Positions 1-10,598 are shown, counted from the first letter of the stretch. The stretch: DNA of 64,000 bases from Kitasatospora sp. NBC_00458 (GCF_036013975.1 NZ_CP107904.1:3907001-3971000), one strand, 5' to 3'. Made by a program: numbers and translations. Notes: generated by a model not told the origin, from the sequence alone.

Positions 1-1591
1 TGAGCCCCAGGGCGGCCGTCAGCGTGACCGGCAGCCGCCGCTCGGAGGCCGCGGCCGGGGCCTCGGCGGGGGCCTGCGCCGGGGCGAACAGCCGCGCCGT
101 CCAGAGCAGGTAGTAGGACAGGGCGACGACCACGTTGACCGCCATCACCGCCGCCAGCCAGCCCAGCCCGGCGTCGACCGCGGCGCGGAACACCACCACC
201 TTGCCGAAGAGGCCGATCACGCCCGGCGGCAGCCCTGCGAGGCAGAGCAGGAAGAAGGCCAGGGCCAGCGCCGTCCAGCGGCGGCGGGCGAACAGGCCCC
301 GGAAGTCGTCGACGCTGGTCCCGGCCCGGCGGCCGACCGCCGCCACCACGCCGAAGGCGCCCAGGTTGACCACGCCGTAGATCAGCGCGTACGCGGCGGT
401 GGCGCCCAGCGGGTCGGTGCCGGTGGGCGCGTACCCGGCGGCGGCCAGCGGCACCAGCAGGTAGCCGGCCTGGCCGACCGAGGACCAGGCGAGCAGCCGC
501 ACCGCGCTGAACCGGGTGTCGAACCGCTGGCGCAGCGCGCCGACGTTGCCGACCGTCATCGTGACGGCCGCCAGCACCGCCAGCACCAGGCCCCAGGTGT
601 GCGCGTACGGCCGGAAGGCGACCGTGGTGACCAGCGCCAGTCCGGCGAGGCCGGCCGCCTTGCCGACCACCGAGAGGTAGCCGGCGACCGGGAGCGGCGC
701 TCCGGTGTAGGTGTCGGGCACCCAGAAGTGGAACGGCACGGCGGCGACCTTGAAGGCGAAGCCGGCCAGGGTGAGCACCGCGCCGGCCTCGGCCAGCGGC
801 CTGAGCTGCGCGGGGGCCTGCTCCAGACCGGTGGCGACGGCGCCCAGGTGCAGGCTGCCGCTCGCGGCGTAGACGAAGCCGACGCCGAGCAGCATCACGG
901 CGGTCGCGGTGACGGAGGAGAGGAAGAACTTCAGCGCGGCCTCGGCCCCCCGGCCGTCGCGGCGGAGCGCGACCAGCGCGAAGGCCGGCAGCGAGGCCAC
1001 CTCCAGGGCGATGACCAGGGTGGCGAGGTCGCGGGAGGCGGGCAGCAGGGCGGCGCCGGCGGCGCTGGAGAGCAGCAGGAACCAGTACTCGCCGCCGGGC
1101 AGCCTCTCGTCCTCCACGGTGTGCGCGGAGAGCAGGGCGGCGATCAGCGCGCCGCCGAGCGCGAGCAGCTGGAAGACCAGGGCGAAGTGGTCGGCGACGT
1201 ACGAGCAGCCTGCGTTGTCGGTGGCGCCTGTTACGTTCTGCGCACAGAAGGTGGCTCGGGGTGAGCCCCCGGTGAGCGGGAGGAGTGCGATGAGCGCCAG
1301 GGCGAGTCCGCCGGCGGTGAGCCGGCCCAGCAGCCTCCGGTGGCGCTCGGGCAGGAACAGGTCGGTGACCAGCACGGCGAGGGCGGCCAGCGCGGCGATC
1401 AGCGGGGGCGCGATCGCCACCCAGTCCACGGACTGGATCAGGCTGCCCGGGTTGGCTACGGCGAGGGAGGTCACAGTGGGCTGCCCCGTGGAGTGAGGTC
1501 CGAGTGCGGTGCCGGGCTGTCTGCCCGTGCCGAGCTGCGTGCTGAGGAGCTGGGTGCCGAGGAGCTGGGCGCTCAGCTGGGTGCCGACCAT
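1..1591 (-). CDS. nuoN: NADH-quinone oxidoreductase subunit N, partial (3' end off the window)
   Basis: Membrane antiporter-like subunit of complex I, taking part in proton pumping. About 530 codons are visible and the C-terminus lies beyond base 1. Hydrophobic helices run throughout, with the conserved stretch KVAAVPFHFWVPDTYTGAP and the lysine-containing helix typical of NuoL/M/N proteins. The ATG at 1591 lies 2 nt after the nuoM stop, which supports coupled translation. The first ~50 residues (QLSAQLLGTQLLSTQLG and similar) are low-complexity and poorly conserved, so a GTG further in could be the true start. It is the last visible gene of the operon that begins with nuoA at 10292. Confidence 0.93.
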   Translation of the reverse strand, partial: MVGTQLSAQLLGTQLLSTQLGTGRQPGTALGPHSTGQPTVTSLAVANPGSLIQSVDWVAIAPPLIAALAALAVLVTDLFLPERHRRLLGRLTAGGLALALIALLPLTGGSPRATFCAQNVTGATDNAGCSYVADHFALVFQLLALGGALIAALLSAHTVEDERLPGGEYWFLLLSSAAGAALLPASRDLATLVIALEVASLPAFALVALRRDGRGAEAALKFFLSSVTATAVMLLGVGFVYAASGSLHLGAVATGLEQAPAQLRPLAEAGAVLTLAGFAFKVAAVPFHFWVPDTYTGAPLPVAGYLSVVGKAAGLAGLALVTTVAFRPYAHTWGLVLAVLAAVTMTVGNVGALRQRFDTRFSAVRLLAWSSVGQAGYLLVPLAAAGYAPTGTDPLGATAAYALIYGVVNLGAFGVVAAVGRRAGTSVDDFRGLFARRRWTALALAFFLLCLAGLPPGVIGLFGKVVVFRAAVDAGLGWLAAVMAVNVVVALSYYLLWTARLFAPAQAPAEAPAAASERRLPVTLTAALGL

Positions 1592-1593
1592 GA

Positions 1594-3150
1594 TCAGCCA
1601 CCCCCGAGGAGGTGCTTGACGGCGGGCTCGGAGAGGCCGAGCAGGAGCGCGGGCCAGAGGCCGGCCAGCAGGGTGAGGGCGACCAGCGGCGTCCAGCTGA
1701 CGGCCTCGTACGGGTGCAGGTCGGCGAGCTCCGCCACCGGGGCGGGCTGCTTCGGGTCGCCCATGCAGACCCGCCTGACCACGATCAGCAGGTACGCCGC
1801 GGTGAGGAGGGTGCCGAGACCGGCCATGACCATGTAGGTGACGAACGCCGGGCGCGAGAGGCCCTCGGCCGGGTCGAACGCGCCGAACATCGCGAGCAGC
1901 TCGCCCCAGAAGCCCGCCAGCCCGGGCAGGCCGAGGCTGGCGACGGCCGCGAAGGCGAGCAGGGCGCCGATCCGCGGTGCCCGCCCGTACAGGGCGGCGC
2001 CGGTGGTGCCCGCCAGGGTGTCCAGGTCCGCGGTGCCGTAGCGGTCCTTGATCGCGCCGACCAGGAAGAAGAGCAGACCGGTGATCAGACCGTGGGCGAT
2101 GTTGGCGAACAGCGCGCCGTTGACGCCCACCGGGGTGAGGGAGGCGATGCCCAGCAGCACGAAGCCCATGTGGCCGACGGAGGAGTAGGCGATCAGACGC
2201 TTGAGGTCGCCCTTGGCGCCCGGCCGCGCCAGCGCGAGGCAGGCCAGCGAGCCGTAGACGATGCCGACGGCGGCGAACGCGCCCAGGTAGGGGGCGAGCG
2301 TCGCGGTGCCGTCGGGCACGACCGGGAGGAGGACGCGGACCAGGCCGTAGGTGCCCATCTTCAGCAGCACGCCGGCGAGCAGCACGGAGCCGACGGTCGG
2401 GGCCGACGTGTGCGCGTCCGGGAGCCAGCTGTGCAGCGGCCAGGCGGGGGCCTTGACCGCGAGCCCGACCATGATCGCCAGCGCGGCGATCACCTGGGTG
2501 GAGTGGCTCAGGCCCGAGCCGTGGGCGGCGGCCAGCGCCTGCATGTCGAAGGTGCCGGCCTTGCCGCCGACCAGCAGGAACCCGAGCAGCATGACGGCCG
2601 AGCCGAGCAGCGTGTACAGGATGAACCGGTTGGCGGCCGGCGCCTTGGCCCCGCTGCCCCAGCGGGCGATCAGGAAGTACATCGGGATCAGCACGATCTC
2701 GAAGGCCAGGAAGAAGAGCAGGAGGTCCAGCACCGAGAAGGTGGCGAGCATGCCCACTTCGAGGAGGAGGAACAGCCCCGCGAAGGACCGGGCCGACGGC
2801 ACGCCCTCGCCGGACGGCAGCCGCCGCTCCGAGTACAGCGCGCAGAGGAAGGTGAGCAGCGAGGTCAGCACGATCAGCGGGAGCGAGACGCCGTCCACGC
2901 CGAGGTGGAACCGCACGCCGACGGCCGGGATCCAGGCCACGTCGGTGGTCGCCTGCATCCGGGCGGGCTCGTCGTGGTCGAAGCCCGCCGCCAGCACGAC
3001 GGTGAGCAGCAGGACGGCGCCGGTGAGCACGGTGGTGAAGCGCAGCGCGCGCCGGTCGGCGACGGCCGCGTCGGCGCCGAACACCGGCGCCAGGGTGAGC
3101 GCGGCGCCGAGCAGCGGCAGGGCCAGGAGGGCGATGAGGACCGCGTTCAT
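1594..3150 (-). CDS. nuoM: NADH-quinone oxidoreductase subunit M
   Basis: Proton-translocating membrane subunit, 518 aa, a normal length for NuoM. The antiporter signature is clear: KAPAWPLHSWLPDAHTSAPT, with the loop histidines and the key lysines of the discontinuous helices, followed by LLAGVLLKMGTYGL. It starts with ATG at 3150, 57 nt after nuoL ends, and stops 2 nt before nuoN. This is a typical complex I order (L-M-N), and nothing in the sequence looks degraded. Confidence 0.96.
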   Translation of the reverse strand: MNAVLIALLALPLLGAALTLAPVFGADAAVADRRALRFTTVLTGAVLLLTVVLAAGFDHDEPARMQATTDVAWIPAVGVRFHLGVDGVSLPLIVLTSLLTFLCALYSERRLPSGEGVPSARSFAGLFLLLEVGMLATFSVLDLLLFFLAFEIVLIPMYFLIARWGSGAKAPAANRFILYTLLGSAVMLLGFLLVGGKAGTFDMQALAAAHGSGLSHSTQVIAALAIMVGLAVKAPAWPLHSWLPDAHTSAPTVGSVLLAGVLLKMGTYGLVRVLLPVVPDGTATLAPYLGAFAAVGIVYGSLACLALARPGAKGDLKRLIAYSSVGHMGFVLLGIASLTPVGVNGALFANIAHGLITGLLFFLVGAIKDRYGTADLDTLAGTTGAALYGRAPRIGALLAFAAVASLGLPGLAGFWGELLAMFGAFDPAEGLSRPAFVTYMVMAGLGTLLTAAYLLIVVRRVCMGDPKQPAPVAELADLHPYEAVSWTPLVALTLLAGLWPALLLGLSEPAVKHLLGGG

Positions 3151-3207
3151 CGGGGGCTCCTACGGGCTGCGGTCGACGGGGTGGAACGGATCGGCTGGTT
3201 CATCCGG

Positions 3208-5253
3208 CTACACCGCCACCAGGACGACCAGCAGGACGACGCCGGCGAGCAGCACGCTGAGGTAGGTCTGCGCGTTGCCGGTCTGCGCGAGCCGGACGGC
3301 CCGGCCGAGCAGGTTGGCGCCGACCCCGCTGCCGCGCACGTAGGTCTCCACGACCTCGCGGTCGAGGAAGCGGACCAGGCCCGCGGCGGCGGCCACCGGG
3401 CGGACGAACAGCGTGCTGTACAGCCGGTCGACGCCGAAGCCGTGCCGGGCCGGGCCGAACAGCGGGCCGAGCAGGGCGCGTCCGGGGTCGGCGACGATCA
3501 CCTCGGCGGCCGGGGCTCCGGCCTGCTCGGGCACCCGGCCGGCCGCCGCGGGGGCGGGCCGTCCGGCGCCGAGCCGGGTGGTGGCGGAGCGCCAGGCGCC
3601 GTAGGCCAGCAGGATGCCGACCACGGCGAGGCCGGTGCCGGTGACGGCGGTGACCGCCGAGGGCCGCAGCGAGCCGCCGTCGAGCAGGGCGGGCAGCCAG
3701 TCCGTGCGCAGGCTGGTGACGCCGAAGGCGACGGTCGGGACCGCCAGCACCCAGAGCGGCCAGCGCATCGCGGGCGGCTCGGCGGTGGCCGGGTCGGCCT
3801 CGTCCACCTCGGGCGAGTACGGCGCGTCGGCCTCGTGGTCGGCCCCGTGGTCGACGGCGGGGGCCGCCGCCGGGGCACCGGCCGCGGCCGGGCTGTGGAA
3901 CGCGACCAGGAACAGCCGGGTCGCGTACGCCGCCGTGAGCAGCGCGGTGATCCCGGCCGAGATCAGCACGATCCACCCGGCCGCCTGCGGCACGGCGGAG
4001 GCCGGGCCGAGGCCGTTGGTCAGCGCCTCGCCGTTGGCGGCGTGCTCGGCGGCGGTCAGCACCGCCTCCTTGCTGAAGAAGCCGGAGAACGGGGGCAGGC
4101 CGACCAGGGCCACCAGCGCGATGCCCATCGTCCAGTAGGCGTCCGGCACGCGCTTGCGCAGGCCGGGCATCCGGGACATCACGGAGATCGAGTTGGTGTG
4201 CGCGGCGTGGATCACCACACCGGCGGCGAGGAAGAGCAGTGCCTTGAAGGCGCCGTGGCTGACCAGGTGGAAGACGGACGCCTCGCGGTCGCCGCTGGCC
4301 AGCGCGCCGGCCATGTAGCCGAGCTGGCCGACGGTCGAGTAGGCGAGCACCCGCTTGAGGTCGTCCTGGGCGAGCGCGCAGAGCGCCGAGCCGATCATCG
4401 TCACGGCGGCCATCACCGCCAGCACGACCAGGGCCGCGCCGGAGAGCAGGAAGACCGGCAGCAGCCGGGCGACCAGGTAGATGCCGGCCGCGACCATGGT
4501 GGCGGCGTGGATCAGTGCGGAGACCGGGGTCGGGCCGGCCATCGCGTCCGGGAGCCAGGTGTGCAGCGGGAACTGCGCGCTCTTCCCGGCCACACCGGCG
4601 AGGAGCAGCAGCGCGGTCAGCGTCGGGTGGCCGAGCTGCCCGTCGCCGGCGGCCCGCAGCACGTCCTCGATCCGGAAGCTCCCGGCGTCGGCGCCGAGCA
4701 GGAAGATGCCGAACAGGAACGGCACGTCGCCGAGCTTGGTGACCAGGAAGGCCTTGAGCGAGGCCGAGCGGGCGTCCTCGGTCTCCCAGTGGTGGCCGAT
4801 CAGGAAGTACGAGCAGATGCCCATGACCTCCCAGCCGACCAGCAGCACGATCAGGTCGCCGGAGTAGACGACCAGGAACATCGCGGCCGTGAAGAGCGAG
4901 ACCAGCGCCGCGTAGGAGGGGTAGCGGGGGTCGTCCTTGAGGTAGGCGGTCGAGTACACCTGCACGCAGGTGGCGACCAGGCCGACCAGCACGGAGATCA
5001 GCGAGGTGTAGCCGTCCAGGTGGAACGCGAGCGCGATGTCCGGGCCGCCGGTCGGGGTGAGCCGGGTGGCGACGTCCAGCGACCGGCCGGTGCCGAGTTG
5101 GAGGGCGACGACCAGGGCGAGCACGGCCGAGACGGCGACCGGCACGATCGCCAGCGGCCGGGCCAGGCCCGGGGCGCGCTTGCCGACCGCCAGCGTGGCG
5201 GCCGCGCCGAGCGCGGGCAGGGCGGGGACGAGGGCGGGCAGGGCGAGGTTCAT
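3208..5253 (-). CDS. nuoL: NADH-quinone oxidoreductase subunit L
   Basis: Distal antiporter-like subunit of the complex I membrane arm, 681 aa. The motif [35 protein letters not shown] marks the Proton_antipo_M domain, preceded by the NuoL N-terminal helices. Between the core and the C-terminal helices lies an acidic, Ala/Pro-rich loop (around residues 450-500, with [20 protein letters not shown]) that is poorly conserved in the family. Its ATG overlaps the nuoK stop in an ATGA arrangement, so the two are probably translationally coupled. Confidence 0.96.
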   Translation of the reverse strand: MNLALPALVPALPALGAAATLAVGKRAPGLARPLAIVPVAVSAVLALVVALQLGTGRSLDVATRLTPTGGPDIALAFHLDGYTSLISVLVGLVATCVQVYSTAYLKDDPRYPSYAALVSLFTAAMFLVVYSGDLIVLLVGWEVMGICSYFLIGHHWETEDARSASLKAFLVTKLGDVPFLFGIFLLGADAGSFRIEDVLRAAGDGQLGHPTLTALLLLAGVAGKSAQFPLHTWLPDAMAGPTPVSALIHAATMVAAGIYLVARLLPVFLLSGAALVVLAVMAAVTMIGSALCALAQDDLKRVLAYSTVGQLGYMAGALASGDREASVFHLVSHGAFKALLFLAAGVVIHAAHTNSISVMSRMPGLRKRVPDAYWTMGIALVALVGLPPFSGFFSKEAVLTAAEHAANGEALTNGLGPASAVPQAAGWIVLISAGITALLTAAYATRLFLVAFHSPAAAGAPAAAPAVDHGADHEADAPYSPEVDEADPATAEPPAMRWPLWVLAVPTVAFGVTSLRTDWLPALLDGGSLRPSAVTAVTGTGLAVVGILLAYGAWRSATTRLGAGRPAPAAAGRVPEQAGAPAAEVIVADPGRALLGPLFGPARHGFGVDRLYSTLFVRPVAAAAGLVRFLDREVVETYVRGSGVGANLLGRAVRLAQTGNAQTYLSVLLAGVVLLVVLVAV

Positions 5254-5627
5254 GCGGCGGCCTGGCCCTTCAGCGCCTCGGCTCCGACCGGCGCCTCCCC
5301 GGCGTCGGTGATGGACTCGGCCGGGTCACCGAGCGAGGTGACCTTGTCGATGTCCGCGGTGCCCCGGGCCCGGAACAGCAGCAGGACGATGGCGAGCCCG
5401 AGTCCGATCTCGGCGGCGGCGATGGTGATGGTGAACAGGGTGAGCGCCTGGCCGGCGTGCAGCGAGTCGCGCAGCCAGACGTCGAAGGCGACGAGGTTGA
5501 GGTTGACGGCGTTGAGCATCAGCTCGACCGACATCAGCACCAGGATGACGTTGCGCCGGGCGAGCACGCCGTACACGCCGACGCTGAACAGCAGCACCGC
5601 GAGGACGGCGGGGTAGGCGAGGTGCAT
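5250..5627 (-). CDS. nuoK: NADH-quinone oxidoreductase subunit K
   Basis: Small three-helix membrane subunit, 125 aa. The core [17 protein letters not shown] carries the conserved buried glutamate of the proton path, and the third helix has the usual [23 protein letters not shown]-terminal soluble tail of about 27 residues extends past the ~100-aa core. It overlaps nuoJ upstream (ATGA at 5627) and nuoL downstream (ATGA at 5250-5253), as in most nuo operons. Confidence 0.96.
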   Translation of the reverse strand: MHLAYPAVLAVLLFSVGVYGVLARRNVILVLMSVELMLNAVNLNLVAFDVWLRDSLHAGQALTLFTITIAAAEIGLGLAIVLLLFRARGTADIDKVTSLGDPAESITDAGEAPVGAEALKGQAAA

Positions 5628-6388
5628 CAGCCCTCCTGCTCGGGGGTGGTCGGAGCGGAGGGGGCACCGCCGGCGCCGTCCGCGCCTTCGGCGGCCACGC
5701 CGGCCGGAGCCGCGGGGGCTGCCGGAGCGGTGGGGGCGGCCTTCGGCGCGGTCGCGGCGACCGTCCCGTTCGAGCCCACCGGCTTGCCGGCCCGGATCCG
5801 CCCGGCCCGGGGCACCGGCACCCGCCGGCCGCCGCCGCGCGACAGCACGATCGCGCCGACCAGGGCGGCCAGCAGCAGCACCGAGAGCGCCTCGAACGGC
5901 AGCACCCAGGTCCGGAACAGGCTCGCGCCCGTCACCGCCGCCGAGCCGCCGCCCGCGCCGAGGTCGATCCAGGAGGTCCGGAAGGCGTCCACGACCAGCG
6001 TCACCAGGGTGCCGGCCGAGGCCAGCGCCACCACCAGGGCGACCCACCGGTTGCCCGAGTCGGCGTCCGGCGAGCGCCCGATCGGCGCCTTGGTGAGCAT
6101 CAGCCCGAACAGCACCAGCACGACCACCGAGCCCAGGTAGATCAGCACCTGGACCCAGGCGATGAACTCGGCGGTGAGCAGCAGGAACTCCACCGCCAGC
6201 CCGCCGAGCGCGGCCACCAGCCAGAGCGCGGCGTGCACCAGCTGCCTGGTGGTGACGGCGACCACGGCCGAGCCGAGCACGGCGATGCCGACCAGCAGGA
6301 AGACGATCTCCACCCCGGTCGGGGAGAGGAAGGAGCGGGCGGCCGGGTCCAGCGGTCCGGCCGCGGCGAGCAGGGCGGTGGCGCTCAC
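5627..6388 (-). CDS. nuoJ: NADH-quinone oxidoreductase subunit J
   Basis: Membrane subunit J, 253 aa. Five hydrophobic helices are visible, with the conserved [18 protein letters not shown] segment near residues 70-90. The C-terminal ~60 residues are an Ala/Pro/Gly tail that is probably disordered. The GTG start at 6388 overlaps the nuoI stop in a GTGA arrangement; no ATG near it gives the expected N-terminus. Confidence 0.93.
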   Translation of the reverse strand: MSATALLAAAGPLDPAARSFLSPTGVEIVFLLVGIAVLGSAVVAVTTRQLVHAALWLVAALGGLAVEFLLLTAEFIAWVQVLIYLGSVVVLVLFGLMLTKAPIGRSPDADSGNRWVALVVALASAGTLVTLVVDAFRTSWIDLGAGGGSAAVTGASLFRTWVLPFEALSVLLLAALVGAIVLSRGGGRRVPVPRAGRIRAGKPVGSNGTVAATAPKAAPTAPAAPAAPAGVAAEGADGAGGAPSAPTTPEQEG

Positions 6389-6942
6389 TGCGCGTCACCC
6401 CCCTGTTCGAGAGCCGCGGCAGCGGCGGCGGCCAGCTTGTCCGCCGCCTTCCGCGCGGTGGCGATCTCCTTGGGCTCCTCGGCCGCCGGGTCCAGCGCGG
6501 GCGGCGCCGGCACGGTCCACATCCACTCGCGGAGCCGGTCCCGTTCGTGGGTCAGCTCCAGGATGTCCGTCTCCGCGTACTCGAACTCGGGCGACCAGAA
6601 CAGCGCGTCGAACGGGCACACCTCGATGCAGATCCCGCAGTACATGCAGAGCGAGAAGTCGATGGCGAACCGGTCCAGCACGTTGCGGGTGCGGGCGCGG
6701 GCGTTCGGGTCGGCGGCCGGCAGCGTCTCCTTGTGGGAGTCGATGTAGATGCACCAGTCCGGGCACTCGCGGGCGCAGAGCATGCAGACCGTGCAGTTCT
6801 CCTCCAGCAGCGCGATCACGCCGCGCGAACGCGGCGGGAGGACGGGCTGCACCTCGGGGTACTGCGCGGTGACGCTCTTCCTCGTCATCGTCCGCAGGGT
6901 GACGGCCAGGCCCTTGGCCAGGCCGGCGCCGGGGAAGCTCAT
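6385..6942 (-). CDS. nuoI: NADH-quinone oxidoreductase subunit I (2x 4Fe-4S ferredoxin)
   Basis: Peripheral-arm iron-sulfur subunit, 185 aa, normal length. Two complete 4Fe-4S binding motifs are present: [12 protein letters not shown] near residue 50 and [12 protein letters not shown] near residue 97 (clusters N6a and N6b). It would pass electrons to NuoB. In this operon the electron-input subunits NuoE, F and G and the quinone-site subunit NuoD are not encoded, so the electron donor to these clusters is open. It overlaps nuoH (ATGA) and nuoJ (GTGA). Confidence 0.96.
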   Translation of the reverse strand: MSFPGAGLAKGLAVTLRTMTRKSVTAQYPEVQPVLPPRSRGVIALLEENCTVCMLCARECPDWCIYIDSHKETLPAADPNARARTRNVLDRFAIDFSLCMYCGICIEVCPFDALFWSPEFEYAETDILELTHERDRLREWMWTVPAPPALDPAAEEPKEIATARKAADKLAAAAAAALEQGGDAQ

Positions 6943-7898
6943 GAGATCGCCACCTTGATGATGCCGGTGAGGGCGAGCTGGACGAGGGCGAGCGGGATCA
7001 GCACGATCCACGCGAAGCGCATCAGCTGGTCCTCGCGGAGCCGGGGGTAGGTGACCCGCAGCCAGATCACCACGAAGGCCAGCGCGAAGGTCTTCAGGAT
7101 GGTCCACAGCCAGCCGAGCTGGTCCGGCAGCGGGCCGTGCCAGCCGCCCAGGAACAGCACCGCGGTGAGCGCGGAGACGACCAGGATGCCCACGTACTCG
7201 GAGAGCAGGAACAGCGCGAAGCGCAGACCGGTGTACTCGGTGTACGCGCCGAAGATGATCTCCGAGTCGGCGATCGGCATGTCGAACGGCGGGCGCTGCA
7301 GTTCGGCCAGGCCCGCCGTGAAGAACACGAACGCGCCGATGATCTGCCACGGGATCCAGTACCACTCCCAGGCTTCCAGGATCCCGGGCAGCGAGAGCGT
7401 CCCGGCCGCCATCGCGACGGAGGCGGCGGCGAGCACCATCGGCAGCTCGTACGACATCAGCTGCGCGGCCGTCCGCAGACCGCCGAGCAGCGAGAACTTG
7501 TTGGCCGAGGCCCAGCCGGCCATCAGCTTGCCGATCACGCCGACGCCCATGACGGCCAGGACGAAGAACAGTCCGGCGTCCACCGCCTGGCCGACGAAGC
7601 CGTCCGGGCCGACCGGGATCGCGAGCAGCACGAAGAGGTACGGCAGCAGCGAGACGGCGGGCGCCATCTGGAAGATCCGCCGGTCCGCGCCGGCCGGGAC
7701 GATGTCCTCCTTCTGCGCGAACTTGACCCCGTCCGCGACCAGCTGTGCCCAGCCGTGGAAGCCGCCGGCGTACATCGGGCCGAGACGGCCCTGCATGTGC
7801 GCCATCACCTTGTGCTCGGTCTGGCCGATGAGCAGGGGGAAGGTGAGGAAGACGACCAGTGTGGCGACGCAGCGCAGCACCGTGTCGAGCAGGTTCAC
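6939..7898 (-). CDS. nuoH: NADH-quinone oxidoreductase subunit H
   Basis: Membrane subunit that docks the peripheral arm and forms part of the quinone chamber, 319 aa. Family motifs are present: [33 protein letters not shown] at the N-terminus and [19 protein letters not shown] in the middle. The GTG at 7898 overlaps the nuoC stop in a GTGA. nuoH follows nuoC directly, so nuoD, E, F and G, which normally sit between them, are missing here with no remnants. Confidence 0.96.
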   Translation of the reverse strand: MNLLDTVLRCVATLVVFLTFPLLIGQTEHKVMAHMQGRLGPMYAGGFHGWAQLVADGVKFAQKEDIVPAGADRRIFQMAPAVSLLPYLFVLLAIPVGPDGFVGQAVDAGLFFVLAVMGVGVIGKLMAGWASANKFSLLGGLRTAAQLMSYELPMVLAAASVAMAAGTLSLPGILEAWEWYWIPWQIIGAFVFFTAGLAELQRPPFDMPIADSEIIFGAYTEYTGLRFALFLLSEYVGILVVSALTAVLFLGGWHGPLPDQLGWLWTILKTFALAFVVIWLRVTYPRLREDQLMRFAWIVLIPLALVQLALTGIIKVAIS

Positions 7899-9241
7899 GC
7901 GCTGTCTCCGTCCTGGCCGGCCGGGTCGGCCGGCGTCTCACCCTGGTCGCCCTTGCCGCGGTCGGCGCCCTTGTCGGCGTCGTCGCCGTCGTCGCCCTTC
8001 CCGCCCGGCTCGGGTGCCGCAGTCGGCTCGGGTGCCGCAGGTGCCGCAGTCGGCGCGGGTGCCGCAGGTGCCGCAGTCGGCGCGGGTGCCGCAGGTGCCG
8101 CAGTCGGCGCGGGTGCCGCGGTCGGCTCGGCCGTCTCCTCGGCGGCCGCCTTCACCGGCTCGTCGTGAGCCGGTACCGGGCTGTGCCAGGGCGCGTCGGC
8201 GGACCGGGTCCGCGCGGGCGCCGGACGTCCGGGCCCCTCCTCGCCCGAGGCCGCCGGAGCGGCACCCGGAGGAACGGCGGCATCGCCGGGAGCGGCCGCG
8301 TCCCCGGGGGCGGCGGCCCCCGCGTCGGCCGCCTGGCTCACCGAGCCGTCCGAGACCGACCGGACCCGGCGCGGCCGGTCCGCCCGGACCGGCGGCGTGG
8401 CCGCCTCGGCCGCCCCGGACGCGGGAGCTCCGGCACCCTCGGCCGCCCCGGACGGCTCCGCCGCCTGGCTGACCGAGCCGTCGCCGACCGTCCTGGTCCG
8501 CCGCGGCCGGTCGGCCCGCACCGCGGCCGCGCCCTCGGCACCGCCCTCGGTACCGCTCGCGGCACCGGCACCGGCCGCCGCACCCCGGGCCGCGGCTCCC
8601 GCCGCCCCCGCCGCACGCGGGGTCCGGGCCGCCCCCGCGGCGCGCGCGGCACGCGCGGGCCGCTCGGCGACCGGCGGCAGGGTGCCCTTGAGCGGCCCCC
8701 ACTCGTTCGGGTCCGGCACACCGGCCGGCTGCATCTTGCGCCGCGCCGGACCGTCGCCCTCGGACTCGCCCGGTTCCTTGGCACCGGGCCAGGCCTTGGC
8801 GACCCGGGCCGCGAGCACGAACTCCTTGCGCAGCGGGTGGCCCTCGAAGCCGTCCGGAAGCAGCAGGGTGGCGGGGTAGGGGTGCCCGGGGAAGTCGATG
8901 CCGAACATCTCGTGCGTCTCGCGCTCGTGCCAGGCGGCACCGGCGTAGACGGACACGGCGGTCGGCAGCGCGGCCCCGTCGCGCGGCACGCGGGTGCGCA
9001 GCGCCAGGTGGCGGACGCCGGGGGCGTCGACGCCGGCCAGGTGGGCGACCACCGAGAAGCCCTCGGCCAGCTCGTCGACGGCGCTCAGCCAGTCGAAGAA
9101 GCCGAGGCCCAGCGTGTCCCGGGCGGCGGTGAGCGCCTCGATCCAGTGCTCGGCCGGGACGTCGACGGTGGTCAGCCCGTACGCCTCGGCGCCGGTCGCC
9201 CACTCCCCGACCGACGCCGCGTACTGCTCGGCCGTGGTCAT
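7895..9241 (-). CDS. nuoC: NADH-quinone oxidoreductase subunit C with a long Ala/Pro-rich C-terminal extension
   Basis: 30-kDa peripheral-arm subunit of complex I. Residues 1-~165 form the usual domain, ending in [20 protein letters not shown] and HPLRKEF. Residues ~165-448 are an unusual low-complexity extension, so the protein is about twice the normal length. The extension contains two copies of a RADRPRR[13 protein letters not shown] module and then a 9-residue repeat (APTAAPAAP) encoded by 27-bp DNA repeats near 8013-8135. The C-terminus is acidic ([10 protein letters not shown]). The ATG at 9241 overlaps the nuoB stop. High GC3 and in-frame continuity argue that the extension is real, but its role is unknown. 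Confidence 0.9.
   Translation of the reverse strand: MTTAEQYAASVGEWATGAEAYGLTTVDVPAEHWIEALTAARDTLGLGFFDWLSAVDELAEGFSVVAHLAGVDAPGVRHLALRTRVPRDGAALPTAVSVYAGAAWHERETHEMFGIDFPGHPYPATLLLPDGFEGHPLRKEFVLAARVAKAWPGAKEPGESEGDGPARRKMQPAGVPDPNEWGPLKGTLPPVAERPARAARAAGAARTPRAAGAAGAAARGAAAGAGAASGTEGGAEGAAAVRADRPRRTRTVGDGSVSQAAEPSGAAEGAGAPASGAAEAATPPVRADRPRRVRSVSDGSVSQAADAGAAAPGDAAAPGDAAVPPGAAPAASGEEGPGRPAPARTRSADAPWHSPVPAHDEPVKAAAEETAEPTAAPAPTAAPAAPAPTAAPAAPAPTAAPAAPEPTAAPEPGGKGDDGDDADKGADRGKGDQGETPADPAGQDGDSA
8013..8135. repeat. 27-bp tandem repeat inside nuoC
   Basis: Three near-identical 27-bp units (8040-8066, 8067-8093, 8094-8120), flanked by degenerate copies, encode the nine-residue APTAAPAAP period on the minus strand. 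Such repeats readily change copy number by slippage. Confidence 0.9.
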
Positions 9242-9885
9242 GAGGCCCCTCCCTCGGCGGTACCGGGACCGGCCACCAGCGGGCGGCGGAGCGCGGCGGC
9301 GGGTGCGGTGTAGCGGCCGGGGAGCGACTCCTCGGCGATCTTCTCCTGCAGCTTGAGGATGCCCTGGAGCAGCGCCTCCGGGCGGGGCGGGCAGCCGGGC
9401 ACGTAGACGTCGACCGGGATGATCTGGTCGACGCCCTTGGTGACGGAGTAGGAGTCCCAGTAGGGGCCGCCGGAGTTGGAGCAGGCGCCGAAGGAGATGA
9501 CGTACTTCGGCTCGGGCATCTGCTCGTAGAGGCGCTTGACGGCGGGTGCCATCTTGTCGGTCACCGTCCCCGAGACGATCATCAGGTCGGCCTGCCGGGG
9601 ACCGGGCGCGAAGGGGATGACACCCATCCTGATGAAGTCGTGCTTGGCCATCGAGGCGGCGATGAACTCGATCGCACAGCAGGCGAGGCCGAAGTTGAAG
9701 CACCAGAGGCTGTAGCGGCGCCCCCAGTTCAGGACGACCTTGACCGGGTCCGGCGCGAGCCGGGCCAGCGGGCCGATGCCGCGCCGTTCGACGGCGGCGC
9801 CGGGGCGCGACGGGTCGGGCACGCCCAGCGGGACCGGGCCGCCGGAGGTGCCGTGCCCGTGCTGGTGGGTGTGCGTCACGTCCAT
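9238..9885 (-). CDS. nuoB: NADH-quinone oxidoreductase subunit B
   Basis: Peripheral subunit carrying the N2 4Fe-4S cluster next to the quinone site, 215 aa. All four ligand cysteines are seen: the CC pair in GLACCAIEF, the cysteine of FGACSNSGG and that of [11 protein letters not shown]. The N-terminus is His/Gly-rich and variable. The ATG at 9885 lies inside the last codons of nuoA (10-nt overlap). Its usual partner NuoD is not encoded nearby, so if this assembly is active it would need NuoD from another locus or work without it. Confidence 0.96.
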   Translation of the reverse strand: MDVTHTHQHGHGTSGGPVPLGVPDPSRPGAAVERRGIGPLARLAPDPVKVVLNWGRRYSLWCFNFGLACCAIEFIAASMAKHDFIRMGVIPFAPGPRQADLMIVSGTVTDKMAPAVKRLYEQMPEPKYVISFGACSNSGGPYWDSYSVTKGVDQIIPVDVYVPGCPPRPEALLQGILKLQEKIAEESLPGRYTAPAAALRRPLVAGPGTAEGGAS

Positions 9886-10292
9886 TCCAGAACGCCCTTC
9901 TTCCAGGCGTAGAGCAGTCCGACCGCGAGGAAGCCGATGAAGACGAACATCTCGATCAGCGTCCCGGCGCCGTAGCCGGCGGAGGCGAAGACGGTCGCCC
10001 ACGGGAACAGGTAGATCGCGTCGACCGCGAAGATCACGTACAGGAAGGCGTAGACGTAGTAGCGGACCTGGGTGTGCGCCCAGTCCTCCCCCACCGGGTC
10101 CACGCCGCACTCGTAGGCGAGGAGTTTCTCGGGCGAGTACACCACCGGCCGCAGCAGGCGGTTCGCGGTGAAGGCCACCACGACGAAGAGCACGCCCACG
10201 ACCGCGAGCAGGCCCATCGCGGCGTACGCGTCGAAGTAGCCGCTGCCGGCCGCCGGGTCGGCCGCGGCGACGGCCACCTGCTGCCCCTCCAT
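9876..10292 (-). CDS. nuoA: NADH-quinone oxidoreductase subunit A
   Basis: Small three-helix membrane subunit, 138 aa, and the first gene of the operon. The conserved loop [40 protein letters not shown] is intact apart from normal variation. The ATG at 10292 has a GGAGG Shine-Dalgarno about 8 nt upstream, better than an alternative ATG 15 nt earlier. A short ACCGCCC/GGGCGGT hairpin (10318-10334) lies in the leader. The operon promoter must be in 10300-10598. Confidence 0.95.
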   Translation of the reverse strand: MEGQQVAVAAADPAAGSGYFDAYAAMGLLAVVGVLFVVVAFTANRLLRPVVYSPEKLLAYECGVDPVGEDWAHTQVRYYVYAFLYVIFAVDAIYLFPWATVFASAGYGAGTLIEMFVFIGFLAVGLLYAWKKGVLEWT

Positions 10293-10598
10293 GCCTCGCC
10301 TCCACATCGGCCGTGAAACCGCCCTCAGGGCGGTCCTACGACGTTTCTTTACACGCCCATAACCATCGCCAGTGCGTGAGTCTAAGTGCACGGCACAGGT
10401 ACCCCCTACCCTGCCCGATCCGCAAGACGCCCGGTGGACATCCGGTGGAGGACCGGCCCTCGGTGCCGCCCGCGGTGCCGCCCGCGACGGGGTGGGGATA
10501 ACCCCCGGCCGGGAAGACGTATCACCCCCATGGCACCGCACGCCCCCGACCAGGGAAGCTTGGCTCACCAGCTCGACCGAGAGGGACGGTAGACCGAG
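10293..10598. other. Divergent intergenic region between nuoA and the sensor kinase
   Basis: About 300 bp with no convincing gene. It must hold the promoters of the nuo operon (leftward) and the kinase (rightward). A 7-bp-arm hairpin at 10318-10334 is in the nuoA leader, and an AT-richer stretch (10346-10375) is a plausible core promoter for nuoA. I found no Rex-type TGTGA-N6-TCACA element. Confidence 0.6.

Noticed and set aside
1612-5616. Very long plus-strand open frame (over 1300 codons) opposite nuoL/M/K
   Set aside because: It is antisense to clear complex I genes; its product is Gly/Arg/Gln/Glu-rich with no domain, the usual by-product of very high GC3 on the other strand.
10293-10598. 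Possible Rex (redox) operator upstream of nuoA
   Set aside because: I looked for TGTGA-N6-TCACA and found no match in the region.
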